A program made the position numbers and the translations under genes. Below the pieces are notes generated by a model. That model was not told the DNA's origin, ran no database searches, and saw nothing but the letters and a program-made list of their open reading frames with translations. Positions 10,181-19,623 of a DNA stretch of 64,000 bases are shown here, piece after piece. The stretch is from Candidatus Desulfovibrio kirbyi (GTDB taxonomy: Bacteria > Desulfobacterota > Desulfovibrionia > Desulfovibrionales > Desulfovibrionaceae), in assembly GCA_013374015.1 (NCBI GenBank), contig BLLL01000011.1:1-64000 (forward strand), given 5' to 3'. Position 1 is the first letter of the stretch, and each line of letters begins with the position of its first letter.

Positions 10181-12138
10181 GAATAGGCGTCTTCATTTGT
10201 CACTGCGGCAGCAATATCGGCGGCACTGTGGACTGCGCGAAAGTTGCTGAAAAAGCCGCGCTGTTTCCCGATGTTGTGTATGCCACCGATCCCATGTACA
10301 CCTGCGCGGAACCGGGGCAAGCCACCATAGAATCCGCCATTGCCGAATACCGGCTTGACGGCATTGTTGTTGCCTCGTGCAGCCCGCGTATGCACGAGCC
10401 GACCTTCCGCCGTACTGTGGAACGGGCAGGGCTTAACAGGTACATGCTGGAGATGGCCAACATACGGGAGCACGTTTCCTGGATAGGCAAGGACGTGGAG
10501 TCAAACACCAACAAGGCGGCGGAACTTGTGGCAATAGCTGTTGCCAAGTTGCGCGGCAACACCCCCCTTCACTCCAAATCTTTTGAAGTCAACAAACGGG
10601 TGCTCGTGATAGGAGGCGGCGTAGCCGGCATTCAGGCGGCGCTTGATTGCGCCGACGGGGATATTCCGGTGGTTCTGGTGGAACGGGAAGCCACAATTGG
10701 CGGCAAAATGGCAAAGCTGGACAAAACATTTCCCACTGTGGACTGTTCCGCCTGCATTGTTGGCCCAAAAATGGTGGATGTTGCCCAGCACCCGCTCATT
10801 GCCCTGTATGCTCTTTCAGAAGTTGAAGAAATTTCAGGATATGTCGGCAATTTTACGGTAAAAATCCGTAAACGCGCGCCTTATGTGGACTGGGACAAAT
10901 GCACCGGCTGCGGCGCGTGCAGTGTAAAATGTCCGAGCAAAAAGACGCCTGACGCTTTTAACGAATTTACAGGAGTGACCACCGCCATCAAGGTGGCCTT
11001 TCCGCAGGCCATCCCCAAAAAAGCCGTCATAACAGCCGCGCACTGCCGCCAGATGAGCAGGGGCAAATGCGGCGTGTGCGCGAAGGTGTGCCCCACGGGC
11101 GCTGTCAACTACGACATGGAAGACGTCATTGTGACCGAGGAAGTGGGCAGCATTGTGGCGGCAACCGGCTATGATCTCATGGACTGGACAGTGTATAAGG
11201 AATACGGCGCGGGCCGTTATCCGGATGTGATCACTTCCTTGCAGTACGAACGCCTGCTGTCCGGCTCCGGGCCGACCTGCGGCCATATCAGACGCCCATC
11301 TGACGGGCGTGAGCCGCGCATCATTGTGTTTATACAATGCGTCGGTTCTCGTGACCGCTCCATCGGGCGCCCGCAGTGTTCCGGCTTCTGTTGTATGTAC
11401 ACGGCAAAACAGGCTGTGCTGACAAAAGACCATTTGCCCGAATCGCAGTCATACGTTTTTTATATGGACATACGCGCGCCGGGCAAAATGTACGATGAAT
11501 TTACGCGGCGCGCTGTTGAGGAATACGGCGTGGAGTACGTCCGGGGCCGCGTGTCCTGCGTGTATCCTGACGGAAAGGGCGCGTATTCCGTTATGGGCGT
11601 GGACACGTTGCTTGGCAGGCCTGTGGAGATTACAGCGGATCTGATTGTTCTGGCGGTGGGGATCGAAGGCAGCCGCGGCGCAGGCGAACTGGCGGAAAAA
11701 TTGCGGATTTCCTATGATAATTGCGGATTTTTCATGGAAAGCCACGTCAAGCTCAAACCGGTGGAAACAAATACCATCGGCGTGTTTCTAGCCGGCGTTT
11801 GCCAGGGAGCGCGGGACATTCCGGCCTCTGTGGCGCAAGGTTCCGCCACCGCCGCCAAAGTATTGGGGCTTTTTGCCAGAGACAGACTGGAAAACGACCC
11901 GCAGATCGCCTGTGTGGATATGCGCCGCTGTGTGGCGTGCGGCAAATGTGTGCGTTGCTGCCCGTTTGGCGCCATTGAAGAAGTGAGCGTACGCGACGAA
12001 CAAAAAGCCCATGTTATTGAAACCGTGTGCCAGGGCTGTGGCCTGTGCGCGGCCACCTGCCCGCAGGGCGCGGTGCAGCTTGCGCATTCCACAGACAATC
12101 AGATTCTTGCGGAGGTCAACACGCTATGCCGGTACTAG
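10177..12138 (+). CDS. hdrA: Heterodisulfide reductase subunit A-like flavoprotein
   Basis: 653 aa, VIGGGVAGIQAALD Rossmann motif, multiple 4Fe-4S motifs. Confidence 0.93.
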   Translation: MRIGVFICHCGSNIGGTVDCAKVAEKAALFPDVVYATDPMYTCAEPGQATIESAIAEYRLDGIVVASCSPRMHEPTFRRTVERAGLNRYMLEMANIREHVSWIGKDVESNTNKAAELVAIAVAKLRGNTPLHSKSFEVNKRVLVIGGGVAGIQAALDCADGDIPVVLVEREATIGGKMAKLDKTFPTVDCSACIVGPKMVDVAQHPLIALYALSEVEEISGYVGNFTVKIRKRAPYVDWDKCTGCGACSVKCPSKKTPDAFNEFTGVTTAIKVAFPQAIPKKAVITAAHCRQMSRGKCGVCAKVCPTGAVNYDMEDVIVTEEVGSIVAATGYDLMDWTVYKEYGAGRYPDVITSLQYERLLSGSGPTCGHIRRPSDGREPRIIVFIQCVGSRDRSIGRPQCSGFCCMYTAKQAVLTKDHLPESQSYVFYMDIRAPGKMYDEFTRRAVEEYGVEYVRGRVSCVYPDGKGAYSVMGVDTLLGRPVEITADLIVLAVGIEGSRGAGELAEKLRISYDNCGFFMESHVKLKPVETNTIGVFLAGVCQGARDIPASVAQGSATAAKVLGLFARDRLENDPQIACVDMRRCVACGKCVRCCPFGAIEEVSVRDEQKAHVIETVCQGCGLCAATCPQGAVQLAHSTDNQILAEVNTLCRY

Positions 12139-13574
12139 AAGGCAAAGAACTGCGGATTGTGGGGTTTCTCTGCAACTGGTGTTCTTACGGCGGAGCGGAC
12201 GCCGCCGGCGTGGGACGGGCTGTGCAGCCCACAGACCTGCGCATCATCCGTGTGCCCTGTTCAGGCCGCGTTGACCCGATTTTTATTGTTAAAGCGCTGC
12301 TGAACGGCGCTGACGGCGTGCTGGTTTCCGGGTGCCACCCGCGGGACTGTCACTATTCGGCCGGCAATTTTTACGCTCGCCGCCGTCTGGAAGTGCTTAA
12401 ACAGTTTCTGCCCGTGCTGGGCATTGACGAGGCGCGGTTTGAGTACACCTGGGTCGGTGCTTCTGAAGCCCAGCTTTGGCAGCATGTTGTCACAACATTT
12501 ACAAATCGCGTCCACGCGCTGGGCAAAGCGCCGCGTTTTGACGCTGTGGAACCCCTGCTGAAAATTGCGGATATGGCCCTGACCGCGCTACGCCCCCTAG
12601 GCACAGGCAAAAATGCCGCTCTGCCCAAGCTTAAAGAGGCCATAAAGGCAAAACTGCCGGAGCTGGAATGTGTAATCGGCTGGCAGCAGGGCTATGACGA
12701 GGCGCGCACTGTGCCGCTTTTTGCCAGAACGCCGCAGGATGTGGACAAATTTGTCTGGGGACCGTTTAATGTCAACAATCCCGCTGTATATTTGCCCACC
12801 TTCAGAGGCAAAAAGGTGGGGATTGTGGTAAAAGGCTGCGATGCGCGTTCTGTAGTGGAACTGCTGCAGGAAAATCTGATCAGCCGTGAGGATGTCATCC
12901 TGTTCGCCATGCCCTGCGAGGGCACGCTTGATATGGCGCGCATCGGCGAAAAACTTGGCAGGTACACAACTGTTGACGCTGTTGTCTGTGACGAGGCGAG
13001 CATCACCATCACCGCGGACGGCAAAGAACATCGGTTTTGCATGGCGGATTTTGCCCAAGGCAAATGCTACGGCTGCGCCACGCCGCTAGCGGCGCTTTCT
13101 GATGTCAGTTTCGGCGCACCTGTGGACGTGAAGCCTGTCTCTGCCACGCCGCCGGAGCTTGCCCTGCTGGATTCCCTGTCCCTACCGGAGCGGATGAGCT
13201 TCTGGAGGGGGCAGATGGGCAAATGCCTGCGCTGTTATGCCTGCCGCAACGCCTGTCCGATGTGCGTATGCCGTGACTACTGCGTTTCCGACAGCCGTGA
13301 TCCGCACTGGATGAGCCAACTGGCCGATGAGCGTGAAAAACTGTTTTTCCAGACTGTGCATGCCTTCCATCTGGCCGGGCGTTGTACCGGCTGTGGCGAA
13401 TGCCAGCGCGCCTGCCCTGTGGGGATTCCCATCCTTGCCCTGCGCCAGCAGATTGGCCGTGTTATTGAACAGCTTTTTGAAAGCTATAAAGCGGGCACTG
13501 ATCCGGCGGCCGCGCCACCGCTGCTGACCTATATGCCGCAAGAAAAGAATATCCATGAAAGGGGCTGGAAATGA
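12126..13574 (+). CDS. Fused MvhD/FlxD-like and FlxC-like (FrhB-type plus ferredoxin) protein
   Basis: N-terminal MvhD domain (GFLCNWCSYGGADAAG...GCHPRDCHY) continuous with a KGCDARSVVEL...MPCEG region and C-terminal CLRCYACRNACP / CTGCGECQRACP. Confidence 0.82.
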   Translation: MPVLEGKELRIVGFLCNWCSYGGADAAGVGRAVQPTDLRIIRVPCSGRVDPIFIVKALLNGADGVLVSGCHPRDCHYSAGNFYARRRLEVLKQFLPVLGIDEARFEYTWVGASEAQLWQHVVTTFTNRVHALGKAPRFDAVEPLLKIADMALTALRPLGTGKNAALPKLKEAIKAKLPELECVIGWQQGYDEARTVPLFARTPQDVDKFVWGPFNVNNPAVYLPTFRGKKVGIVVKGCDARSVVELLQENLISREDVILFAMPCEGTLDMARIGEKLGRYTTVDAVVCDEASITITADGKEHRFCMADFAQGKCYGCATPLAALSDVSFGAPVDVKPVSATPPELALLDSLSLPERMSFWRGQMGKCLRCYACRNACPMCVCRDYCVSDSRDPHWMSQLADEREKLFFQTVHAFHLAGRCTGCGECQRACPVGIPILALRQQIGRVIEQLFESYKAGTDPAAAPPLLTYMPQEKNIHERGWK

Positions 13575-14644
13575 ACGCCATACGATTTCTTCCGTCTGAC
13601 GGTTTGCCCGCGTTGCTGTCCTGTCTTGTAAAAACAGGACGCCGCATCCTTGCCCCTGTGGAAAAACCCGCTGTCAAATCCTCCGTCGTTTTTGAGCCGT
13701 GGAGCGAAGGCAAACCCCTTACCCTGCAAAAAGCCACTGTGCCAGCCAAAGAGGCCGTGCTGCCCCAATGCGAAACACTGCTCTCCTACAGACAGACAAA
13801 GAACGCGGACACTGCCGCGCTGAATCTTGACGACACGCCCAACGCGCAGCCCACGGTGGTCTTTGGAGCGCGCCCTTGTGACGCGTGCGGCTATGCCGTA
13901 CTTGACCGTCCTTTTTTGCAGGGGCCGTTTGTTGACCCTTACTACAGGGCGCGGCGCGAGCAGCTTGTCGTCTTTACCACTACCTGCGGTAGCGGCTGCG
14001 CCACCTGTTTTTGCCACTGGCTTGGCGGCGGCCCGTCTTCGCCGGAAGGTTCAGATGTTTTGATGACGGAAATTGAGGGAGGTCTTGTATTGCAGTCCGT
14101 TACGGACAAGGGCGCGGAACTGCTCAACTCCATGCCGCCTGCCGCAAAACTCGCCGACGGCGCGCCCGTCTTTCGTCAGGCTGAGGAAGCCCGCAAAAAG
14201 GCATGGGCAAGCCTTCTTCCAGCGCCGGATATCAAGAGCGCGCGGCAGGCCATTGCCGGGATTTTTTCCGATGCGAATTTCTGGCAGGAGCAGACAGACC
14301 GCTGTCTTTCCTGTGGCGCGTGTACGTATTTCTGTCCAACATGCTACTGTTTTAACATTACAGACGAAGGCGACGGCTATGAGGGCGGACAGGGCGGCAG
14401 GCGTCTGCGCTCATGGGACAACTGCATGTCTTCGCAGTTCACGCGTGAGGCCAGCGGTCACAATCCGCGTACAGACAAGGCGTTGCGCATGCGCAATCGC
14501 GTGAGCCACAAATATTCATTTTATCCGGAAAACTGGGGTGCGGCTTCGTGCAGCGGCTGTGGTCGATGTGTTTGTAATTGTCCGGTATATCTTGATATTC
14601 GTGCAATAGTGCTTGCAGCGATCAAACACGCCGGTGATAAGTAA
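13571..14644 (+). CDS. FlxB-like 4Fe-4S dicluster protein
   Basis: CLSCGACTYFCPTCYCF and CSGCGRCVCNCPVYLDIR motifs; overlaps the upstream ORF by 4 bp. Confidence 0.82.
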   Translation: MNAIRFLPSDGLPALLSCLVKTGRRILAPVEKPAVKSSVVFEPWSEGKPLTLQKATVPAKEAVLPQCETLLSYRQTKNADTAALNLDDTPNAQPTVVFGARPCDACGYAVLDRPFLQGPFVDPYYRARREQLVVFTTTCGSGCATCFCHWLGGGPSSPEGSDVLMTEIEGGLVLQSVTDKGAELLNSMPPAAKLADGAPVFRQAEEARKKAWASLLPAPDIKSARQAIAGIFSDANFWQEQTDRCLSCGACTYFCPTCYCFNITDEGDGYEGGQGGRRLRSWDNCMSSQFTREASGHNPRTDKALRMRNRVSHKYSFYPENWGAASCSGCGRCVCNCPVYLDIRAIVLAAIKHAGDK

Positions 14645-14673
14645 AACGCCTTTATCTACCAAGGAGCCAGAGC

Positions 14674-15756
14674 ATGGCCACAAAAAAAAATTTTGGTAAA
14701 GACACAGCGCCGAAAAAAAAGACGCGTCAGGACCCGGTCGATCTCCCTGTTGTCGCACAACCCTCCATGCCTGCCGTGCGTGGCAGCACCGATCTTGTGA
14801 CGCATGAAACGAATGCGCCAGTTGTCCAGCCTGACAAGTCTGTTGCCAAGGCCACTTCCAAAATGCTTGCCAAAACTCAGCCGGCCCCTGCCGCACAGGC
14901 AAAACGCGCGTTTTTTCCGCGCCCCATGCCCCAAGGCAATCCGTACGCCCCTTTGCCCGCAACAGTGGCGGATGTTGTGCGGGAAACGGAAAATATCAAG
15001 ACCTTGCGCGTTGTGTTGGACGGGCAAGCCATGCAGTCCTTTGTGTACAAGCCTGGTCAGGTGGGACAGCTTTCTGTATTCGGCGCGGGCGAATCTACTT
15101 TTGTCATCAATTCGCCGCCTTCGCAAAAGGAGTATCTGCAATTTTCCATCATGCGGGCCGGAGAGGTGACTTCGGCGATCCACCGTTTGTCGGTTGGCGA
15201 CAAGGTGGGAGTGCGCGCGCCCTTGGGCAATTTTTTTCCCTATGCGAACTGGAAGGGCAAAGACATTTTTTTTGTTGGCGGTGGCATAGGCATGGCGCCC
15301 TTGCGCACTGTGATGCTGCACCTTCTGGAATGCAAAAAGGACTACGGCAAAATCAGCCTGCTGTACGGCGCGCGTTCCCCGCTTGACATGGCCTTTGCCT
15401 ATGAACTGGACGACTGGATAAATCGCCCGGATCTTGACTGTTCCCTGACTATTGACGCGCCCTTTGATGGCTGGAAACACAAAGTGGGCCTTATCCCCAA
15501 TGTGTTGCTGGAGTTGTCGCCTTCCCCAAAGAATTGCGTGGCCGTTATATGCGGGCCGCCGATCATGATCAAATTTACGGTGCAGGCCCTGGAACAATTG
15601 CAATTTGCGCCGGAAAATATTATCACCACACTGGAAAAACGGATGAAATGCGGTATAGGTATTTGTGGGCGCTGTAATATCGGCGCACGCTATGTCTGTG
15701 TGGACGGACCTGTCTTCAGTTGGGCTGAATTGCAACAGTTGCCGCCGGAATTATAG
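14674..15756 (+). CDS. FlxA-like FAD/NAD(P)-binding oxidoreductase
   Basis: GGGIGMAPLRTVM and C-terminal CGIGICGRCNIG Fe-S motif; Lys/Ala/Pro-rich N-terminal extension. Confidence 0.85.
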   Translation: MATKKNFGKDTAPKKKTRQDPVDLPVVAQPSMPAVRGSTDLVTHETNAPVVQPDKSVAKATSKMLAKTQPAPAAQAKRAFFPRPMPQGNPYAPLPATVADVVRETENIKTLRVVLDGQAMQSFVYKPGQVGQLSVFGAGESTFVINSPPSQKEYLQFSIMRAGEVTSAIHRLSVGDKVGVRAPLGNFFPYANWKGKDIFFVGGGIGMAPLRTVMLHLLECKKDYGKISLLYGARSPLDMAFAYELDDWINRPDLDCSLTIDAPFDGWKHKVGLIPNVLLELSPSPKNCVAVICGPPIMIKFTVQALEQLQFAPENIITTLEKRMKCGIGICGRCNIGARYVCVDGPVFSWAELQQLPPEL

Positions 15757-15770
15757 CTAAGGGGAAAAAA

Positions 15771-16310
15771 ATGAAAAAATGGTTTGCCGCCGCCTGCCTG
15801 CTTGGCATGTTGTCACTGCCCGTGTATGCGGACGATAAAATTGACCCCAATGACTTTATTTGTGCGGAGCTTATGTCCCTGCCGCTCATGGACGCGGACC
15901 CTGCCCTGTTTGAGGTTTTACAGATTGACGGCTACGTGAGCGCGCTTCTCGACAAGACCGACGCGGACGCGCAGCGCATGCTGCCGCTCATGCAACAGGT
16001 ATACAACGGCTGCCAGAGCAAGCCTGCGAGTACCGTGCTCTCCTTATGGCAGGCTGCCCGCATGGCCTATCCTGATTCTCCGAACAACAGCGCTTGGAAG
16101 GCGGACAAGACCACCTGCGCGGACTACAGCGCCAATGAGGAGGACGGCAGCGGCTTTGTGATCTGGCTCGATGGCTATAATCGCCAGAAGAACCCTCAGG
16201 CATTGTCCGTGCTCGAAAGCGATGATGCGCTCAAGGCCTATCTTGAAGCGTGCGCCAACCGCCCTGAATCGCTGATGCTGGAGATCATGCAGGAAAAGAC
16301 GAAACAATAA
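15771..16310 (+). CDS. Periplasmic protein with two tandem HdeA-like modules
   Basis: Signal peptide MKKWFAAACLLGMLSLPVYA. Two repeats: ICAEL...IDGYV...CQSKPASTVLSLWQ and TCADY...LDGYN...CANRPESLMLEIMQ. Confidence 0.55.
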   Translation: MKKWFAAACLLGMLSLPVYADDKIDPNDFICAELMSLPLMDADPALFEVLQIDGYVSALLDKTDADAQRMLPLMQQVYNGCQSKPASTVLSLWQAARMAYPDSPNNSAWKADKTTCADYSANEEDGSGFVIWLDGYNRQKNPQALSVLESDDALKAYLEACANRPESLMLEIMQEKTKQ

Positions 16311-16346
16311 GCTGATCTAGTTTCAACTTGATCTGACAGTTCCCCA

Positions 16347-16484
16347 CTTCTCAATCTCGCCGCTGAACTCGGCGACATCTCCAAAACCTGCCGCATCATG
16401 GGCTTTCCCATATGGGAAAGCAAAGATGCGGCAATTCAACCGCACGTTGACCAATACGCTGAGGCTGTGACTTTTTGTTCATAA
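16347..16484 (+). pseudogene. Relic of an IS481-type transposase N-terminus
   Basis: LLNLAAELGDISKTCRIMGF in frame, then divergent sequence and a stop; no remainder of the transposase. Confidence 0.6.
16389..16433. repeat. Interrupted palindrome (9-bp and 10-bp arms)
   Basis: TGCCGCATC-atgg-GCTTTCCCAT|ATGGGAAAGC-aaa-GATGCGGCA. Confidence 0.9.
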
Positions 16485-16595
16485 CAGCACACACGAACTG
16501 TCCAAAATATCTTCACTGCCGCTGACTTACCATTTTGGTATTTTTTTTGCATGGTGCTCTCACCAAGACAGTTTACCGACAGGAAGTTGGCGCGC

Positions 16596-17576
16596 ATGAA
16601 CAAAGTATTGCAGCAAGACGAAGTGGACGCCCTGCTCAAGGGGCTTCCCGGCAGCGAGATAGAAAGCGAAACCGACGAGCCCGTGGATCCGTCCGGCATT
16701 GTGCCCTTTGACTTTGTCAATCAGGACAGGATCATATGCGGGCAAATGCCTGTGCTGGAAATTGTCAACGACCGTTTTGCGCGTTTGTGCACAAACGCTC
16801 TTTTCAATGCCGTGCGCAAGCGTGTGGAACTGAATCCCATCTCTATCGAAATGACAAAATTCGGCGAATTTATGCGCTCCCTGCCCGTTCCCACGTCCAT
16901 CAATATTTTCAAGATGGACCCGTTGCGCGGCAACGCCATTATTGTTGTGGATTCACGGCTTGTTTTTTCCTTGGTTGAAAGCGTTTTTGGGGGCGCAGGC
17001 TCCCATCTGAAGATTGAAGGACGCGGATTTACCCGCATTGAACAGGCTATTGTGGACAAGTTTGTCAAAATTGCCCTCGACAATATGGAAGACTCGTGGC
17101 GGCCTGTGCACGATGTCAAAATGGAGCTTGTGCGTAGCGAGATCAACCCGCAATTCGCGGCCATTGTGCCGCCAAGCGATGTGGTGCTGGTGATCACCTT
17201 TGAGGTGGAGCTGGACACCGCGCTTGGCTCAATGGTTATCTGCCTGCCGTACACCGTCATTGAACCCATTCGCGCAAAACTGCACGCGAGCTTTCAGACG
17301 GAGCGCCTGGAGGCTGACCACGCATGGGTTGCTCGGCTCACGGAACGCATTATGGAAACGCCGGTGGAGCTTAAGGTAAAGTTCGGCAATACGACGATTA
17401 CCGGTAATCAACTGCTGCGTATGCAGGTAGGGGATGTGCTGGTGCTAGACAAGGACGTGGAAGACCTGCTTGGCTGCACTGTTGCCGGCGTTGAGAAATA
17501 TCAGGGTATTGCCGGCACCGTCAAAGCCATGAAGGCCTTTCAGATAGTCAAGGAAAACGAACCCCAGTATACGTGA
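16596..17576 (+). CDS. fliM: Flagellar motor switch protein FliM
   Basis: MNKVLQQDEVDALLKGLPG N-terminal CheY-P-binding/FliM motif and full-length FliM body. Confidence 0.93.
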   Translation: MNKVLQQDEVDALLKGLPGSEIESETDEPVDPSGIVPFDFVNQDRIICGQMPVLEIVNDRFARLCTNALFNAVRKRVELNPISIEMTKFGEFMRSLPVPTSINIFKMDPLRGNAIIVVDSRLVFSLVESVFGGAGSHLKIEGRGFTRIEQAIVDKFVKIALDNMEDSWRPVHDVKMELVRSEINPQFAAIVPPSDVVLVITFEVELDTALGSMVICLPYTVIEPIRAKLHASFQTERLEADHAWVARLTERIMETPVELKVKFGNTTITGNQLLRMQVGDVLVLDKDVEDLLGCTVAGVEKYQGIAGTVKAMKAFQIVKENEPQYT

Positions 17577-17595
17577 TCGCCGAATCCGTATCGCT

Positions 17596-18354
17596 CTATC
17601 GGCCGCCGATCCAGTAGGTCTGGTCAGCGTCGTCAAGATAGCCGTCTGTGCTGTCTGTAAAATTTGCCTGTTTGAAAAGCTGGTTGTATTCTTTACGGGT
17701 TCGCCGCCAGCCCCAGAACTGCTGACGGCGAATGCCCAGATAGTGCAGACCTGCGCGAATAACAATTTTTATGGCGTTTACAAACGCGCCGATGAACGTG
17801 TCTTCTTCCAGAAGCGAAGCTGAGATACATATAATTTCACCGCCTTCGGCAAGCTGGGCGCGCAGTTCACGCAAAAGATGCACAAGCTCGCGTGTCGGGA
17901 TGCCATAATCCACCGCGGACAGGTAAATCATGTCGTACTTGATGTCGGGCGGCAGACAGGCGGGCGGCAAACCGATATAAATACGCTCCGCGGGGATATG
18001 ACCGCGCAGCCATTTCATGCTCACTGTGCTCGGCTCATTGACGTGCACCTCAAGATTGGGAATTTTTTCAAGCAGTATGTGTTCCATATACCCAACGCCG
18101 CTGCCTATGGAAAGCACACAGAGCGGCTGGTCTTTATTTTGCGGGATGCGGGTCAGGCGGTCCACCAGCCAGCACGCGTTATAGCGCTTGACAGCGCGCC
18201 AGGCAGCGGGGAGTTCGTCCCAGCTCTTGTAACGGCGAAACAGTTCTTCATAAAATACCGCGTAGAATCTGGGCTCGGCCAGACGAAAAAAAGACGCGTG
18301 CGAGAAAGCCGTGAACGGAATCCCCTGCCAGCTTTCCTGATAAAATCGACGCAC
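17596..18354 (-). CDS. SAM-dependent methyltransferase-like protein
   Basis: LCVLSIGSGVGYMEHILLE motif I. Confidence 0.6.
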   Translation of the reverse strand: MRRFYQESWQGIPFTAFSHASFFRLAEPRFYAVFYEELFRRYKSWDELPAAWRAVKRYNACWLVDRLTRIPQNKDQPLCVLSIGSGVGYMEHILLEKIPNLEVHVNEPSTVSMKWLRGHIPAERIYIGLPPACLPPDIKYDMIYLSAVDYGIPTRELVHLLRELRAQLAEGGEIICISASLLEEDTFIGAFVNAIKIVIRAGLHYLGIRRQQFWGWRRTRKEYNQLFKQANFTDSTDGYLDDADQTYWIGGR

Positions 18355-18398
18355 TGTTTGCCTCCACGTTACGGACAGGTTTCTCTCTTTCAGACCGG

Positions 18399-19574
18399 TC
18401 AGCTACGCGCTCCAAGCGCGACAACCGAAGGCAGAGCCCTGCCTTCCAGAAGCTCCAGCGATGCCCCGCCGCCTGTGGAAATATAGCCCATTTTGTCCGC
18501 CAGTCCGTAGCTTTCCACCGCAGCAACGGAATCGCCACCGCCGACCACAACGAAAGCGTCCGAAGCCGCCAGCGCTCCGGCCAGCGCCTTGGTGCCAGCG
18601 CCAAAGGGGTCTGTTTCAAACGCGCCCACAGGGCCGTTCCAGACGACAGTAGCGGCTTTGTTCAGTATTTGCACATACATCTCCACTGTTTTTTGGCCAA
18701 TGTCCAGAATCATCCCGGTGTCCGGCACAGCGTCAGCAGGACGCGTCACGGCGTTTTGCCCGGGGGCGAGCGCCGTTGCTGTCACCACGTCCACGGGCAG
18801 GGGCAGTCGCTTGCCGAGCAAGCGAGCGCGTTCCATAATTTTTTTGGCGTCGTTGACAAGGTCGGTTTCATACAAAGATGTCCCCACAGCATGGCCTGCC
18901 GCCGCCAGAAAGGTATTGGCAATGCCGCCGCCCACAATCAGGGCGTCCACCTTGTCGAGCAGGTTGTTCAACAGGGCGAGTTTTGTGGAAACCTTGGAAC
19001 CGCCGATCACGGCGGCCAATGGCTTGCGCGGCTTGTCGAGCACCTTGGCGAAAGCCTCCAGCTCCGCCGCCATAAGCGGCCCGGCGCAGGCTTGCGCGGC
19101 AAGGCGCACAGCGCCTTCGGTAGAGGAATGCGCGCGGTGCGCCGCGCCGAACGCATCCATCACATACACATCGCCCAGTTTTGCCAGCGTGGCGGCAAGC
19201 GTCGGGTCGTTCTTTGTTTCACCCTTGAAAAACCGGATATTCTCAAGCATCACGCACTGCCCGGGCGCCGCATTGGCGTCCCGCAACTCCCTGATGACAG
19301 ACACATCCCGTTTTAACAGTTCCGCCAGACGCGCCGCCACCGGCTTGAGAGAAAATTCTTCTTCGTACCGGCCTTCGGTGGGACGCCCCAGGTGCGACAG
19401 CACAATCACGCCGGCGCCCTTGTCCAGAGCAAGCCACAAGGTGGGCAAGGCCGCGCGGATACGTTTGTCGTTGGTGATCGTTCCATTTTTCATGGGCACG
19501 TTAAGGTCTTGCCGGACAACAAGCGTTTTCCCTTGCAGGTTCAGATCGTTCATGGTTTTGATCGGCATGGGCAT
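18399..19574 (-). CDS. pgk: Phosphoglycerate kinase
   Basis: VVRQDLNVPMKNG, SHLGRPTEG, VVGGGDSVAAVE. Confidence 0.97.
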   Translation of the reverse strand: MPMPIKTMNDLNLQGKTLVVRQDLNVPMKNGTITNDKRIRAALPTLWLALDKGAGVIVLSHLGRPTEGRYEEEFSLKPVAARLAELLKRDVSVIRELRDANAAPGQCVMLENIRFFKGETKNDPTLAATLAKLGDVYVMDAFGAAHRAHSSTEGAVRLAAQACAGPLMAAELEAFAKVLDKPRKPLAAVIGGSKVSTKLALLNNLLDKVDALIVGGGIANTFLAAAGHAVGTSLYETDLVNDAKKIMERARLLGKRLPLPVDVVTATALAPGQNAVTRPADAVPDTGMILDIGQKTVEMYVQILNKAATVVWNGPVGAFETDPFGAGTKALAGALAASDAFVVVGGGDSVAAVESYGLADKMGYISTGGGASLELLEGRALPSVVALGARS

Positions 19575-19623
19575 CTCCTTGCTGGATATTTTTTCTGCTG
19601 TTTATACAACGGACGGCCATCGT

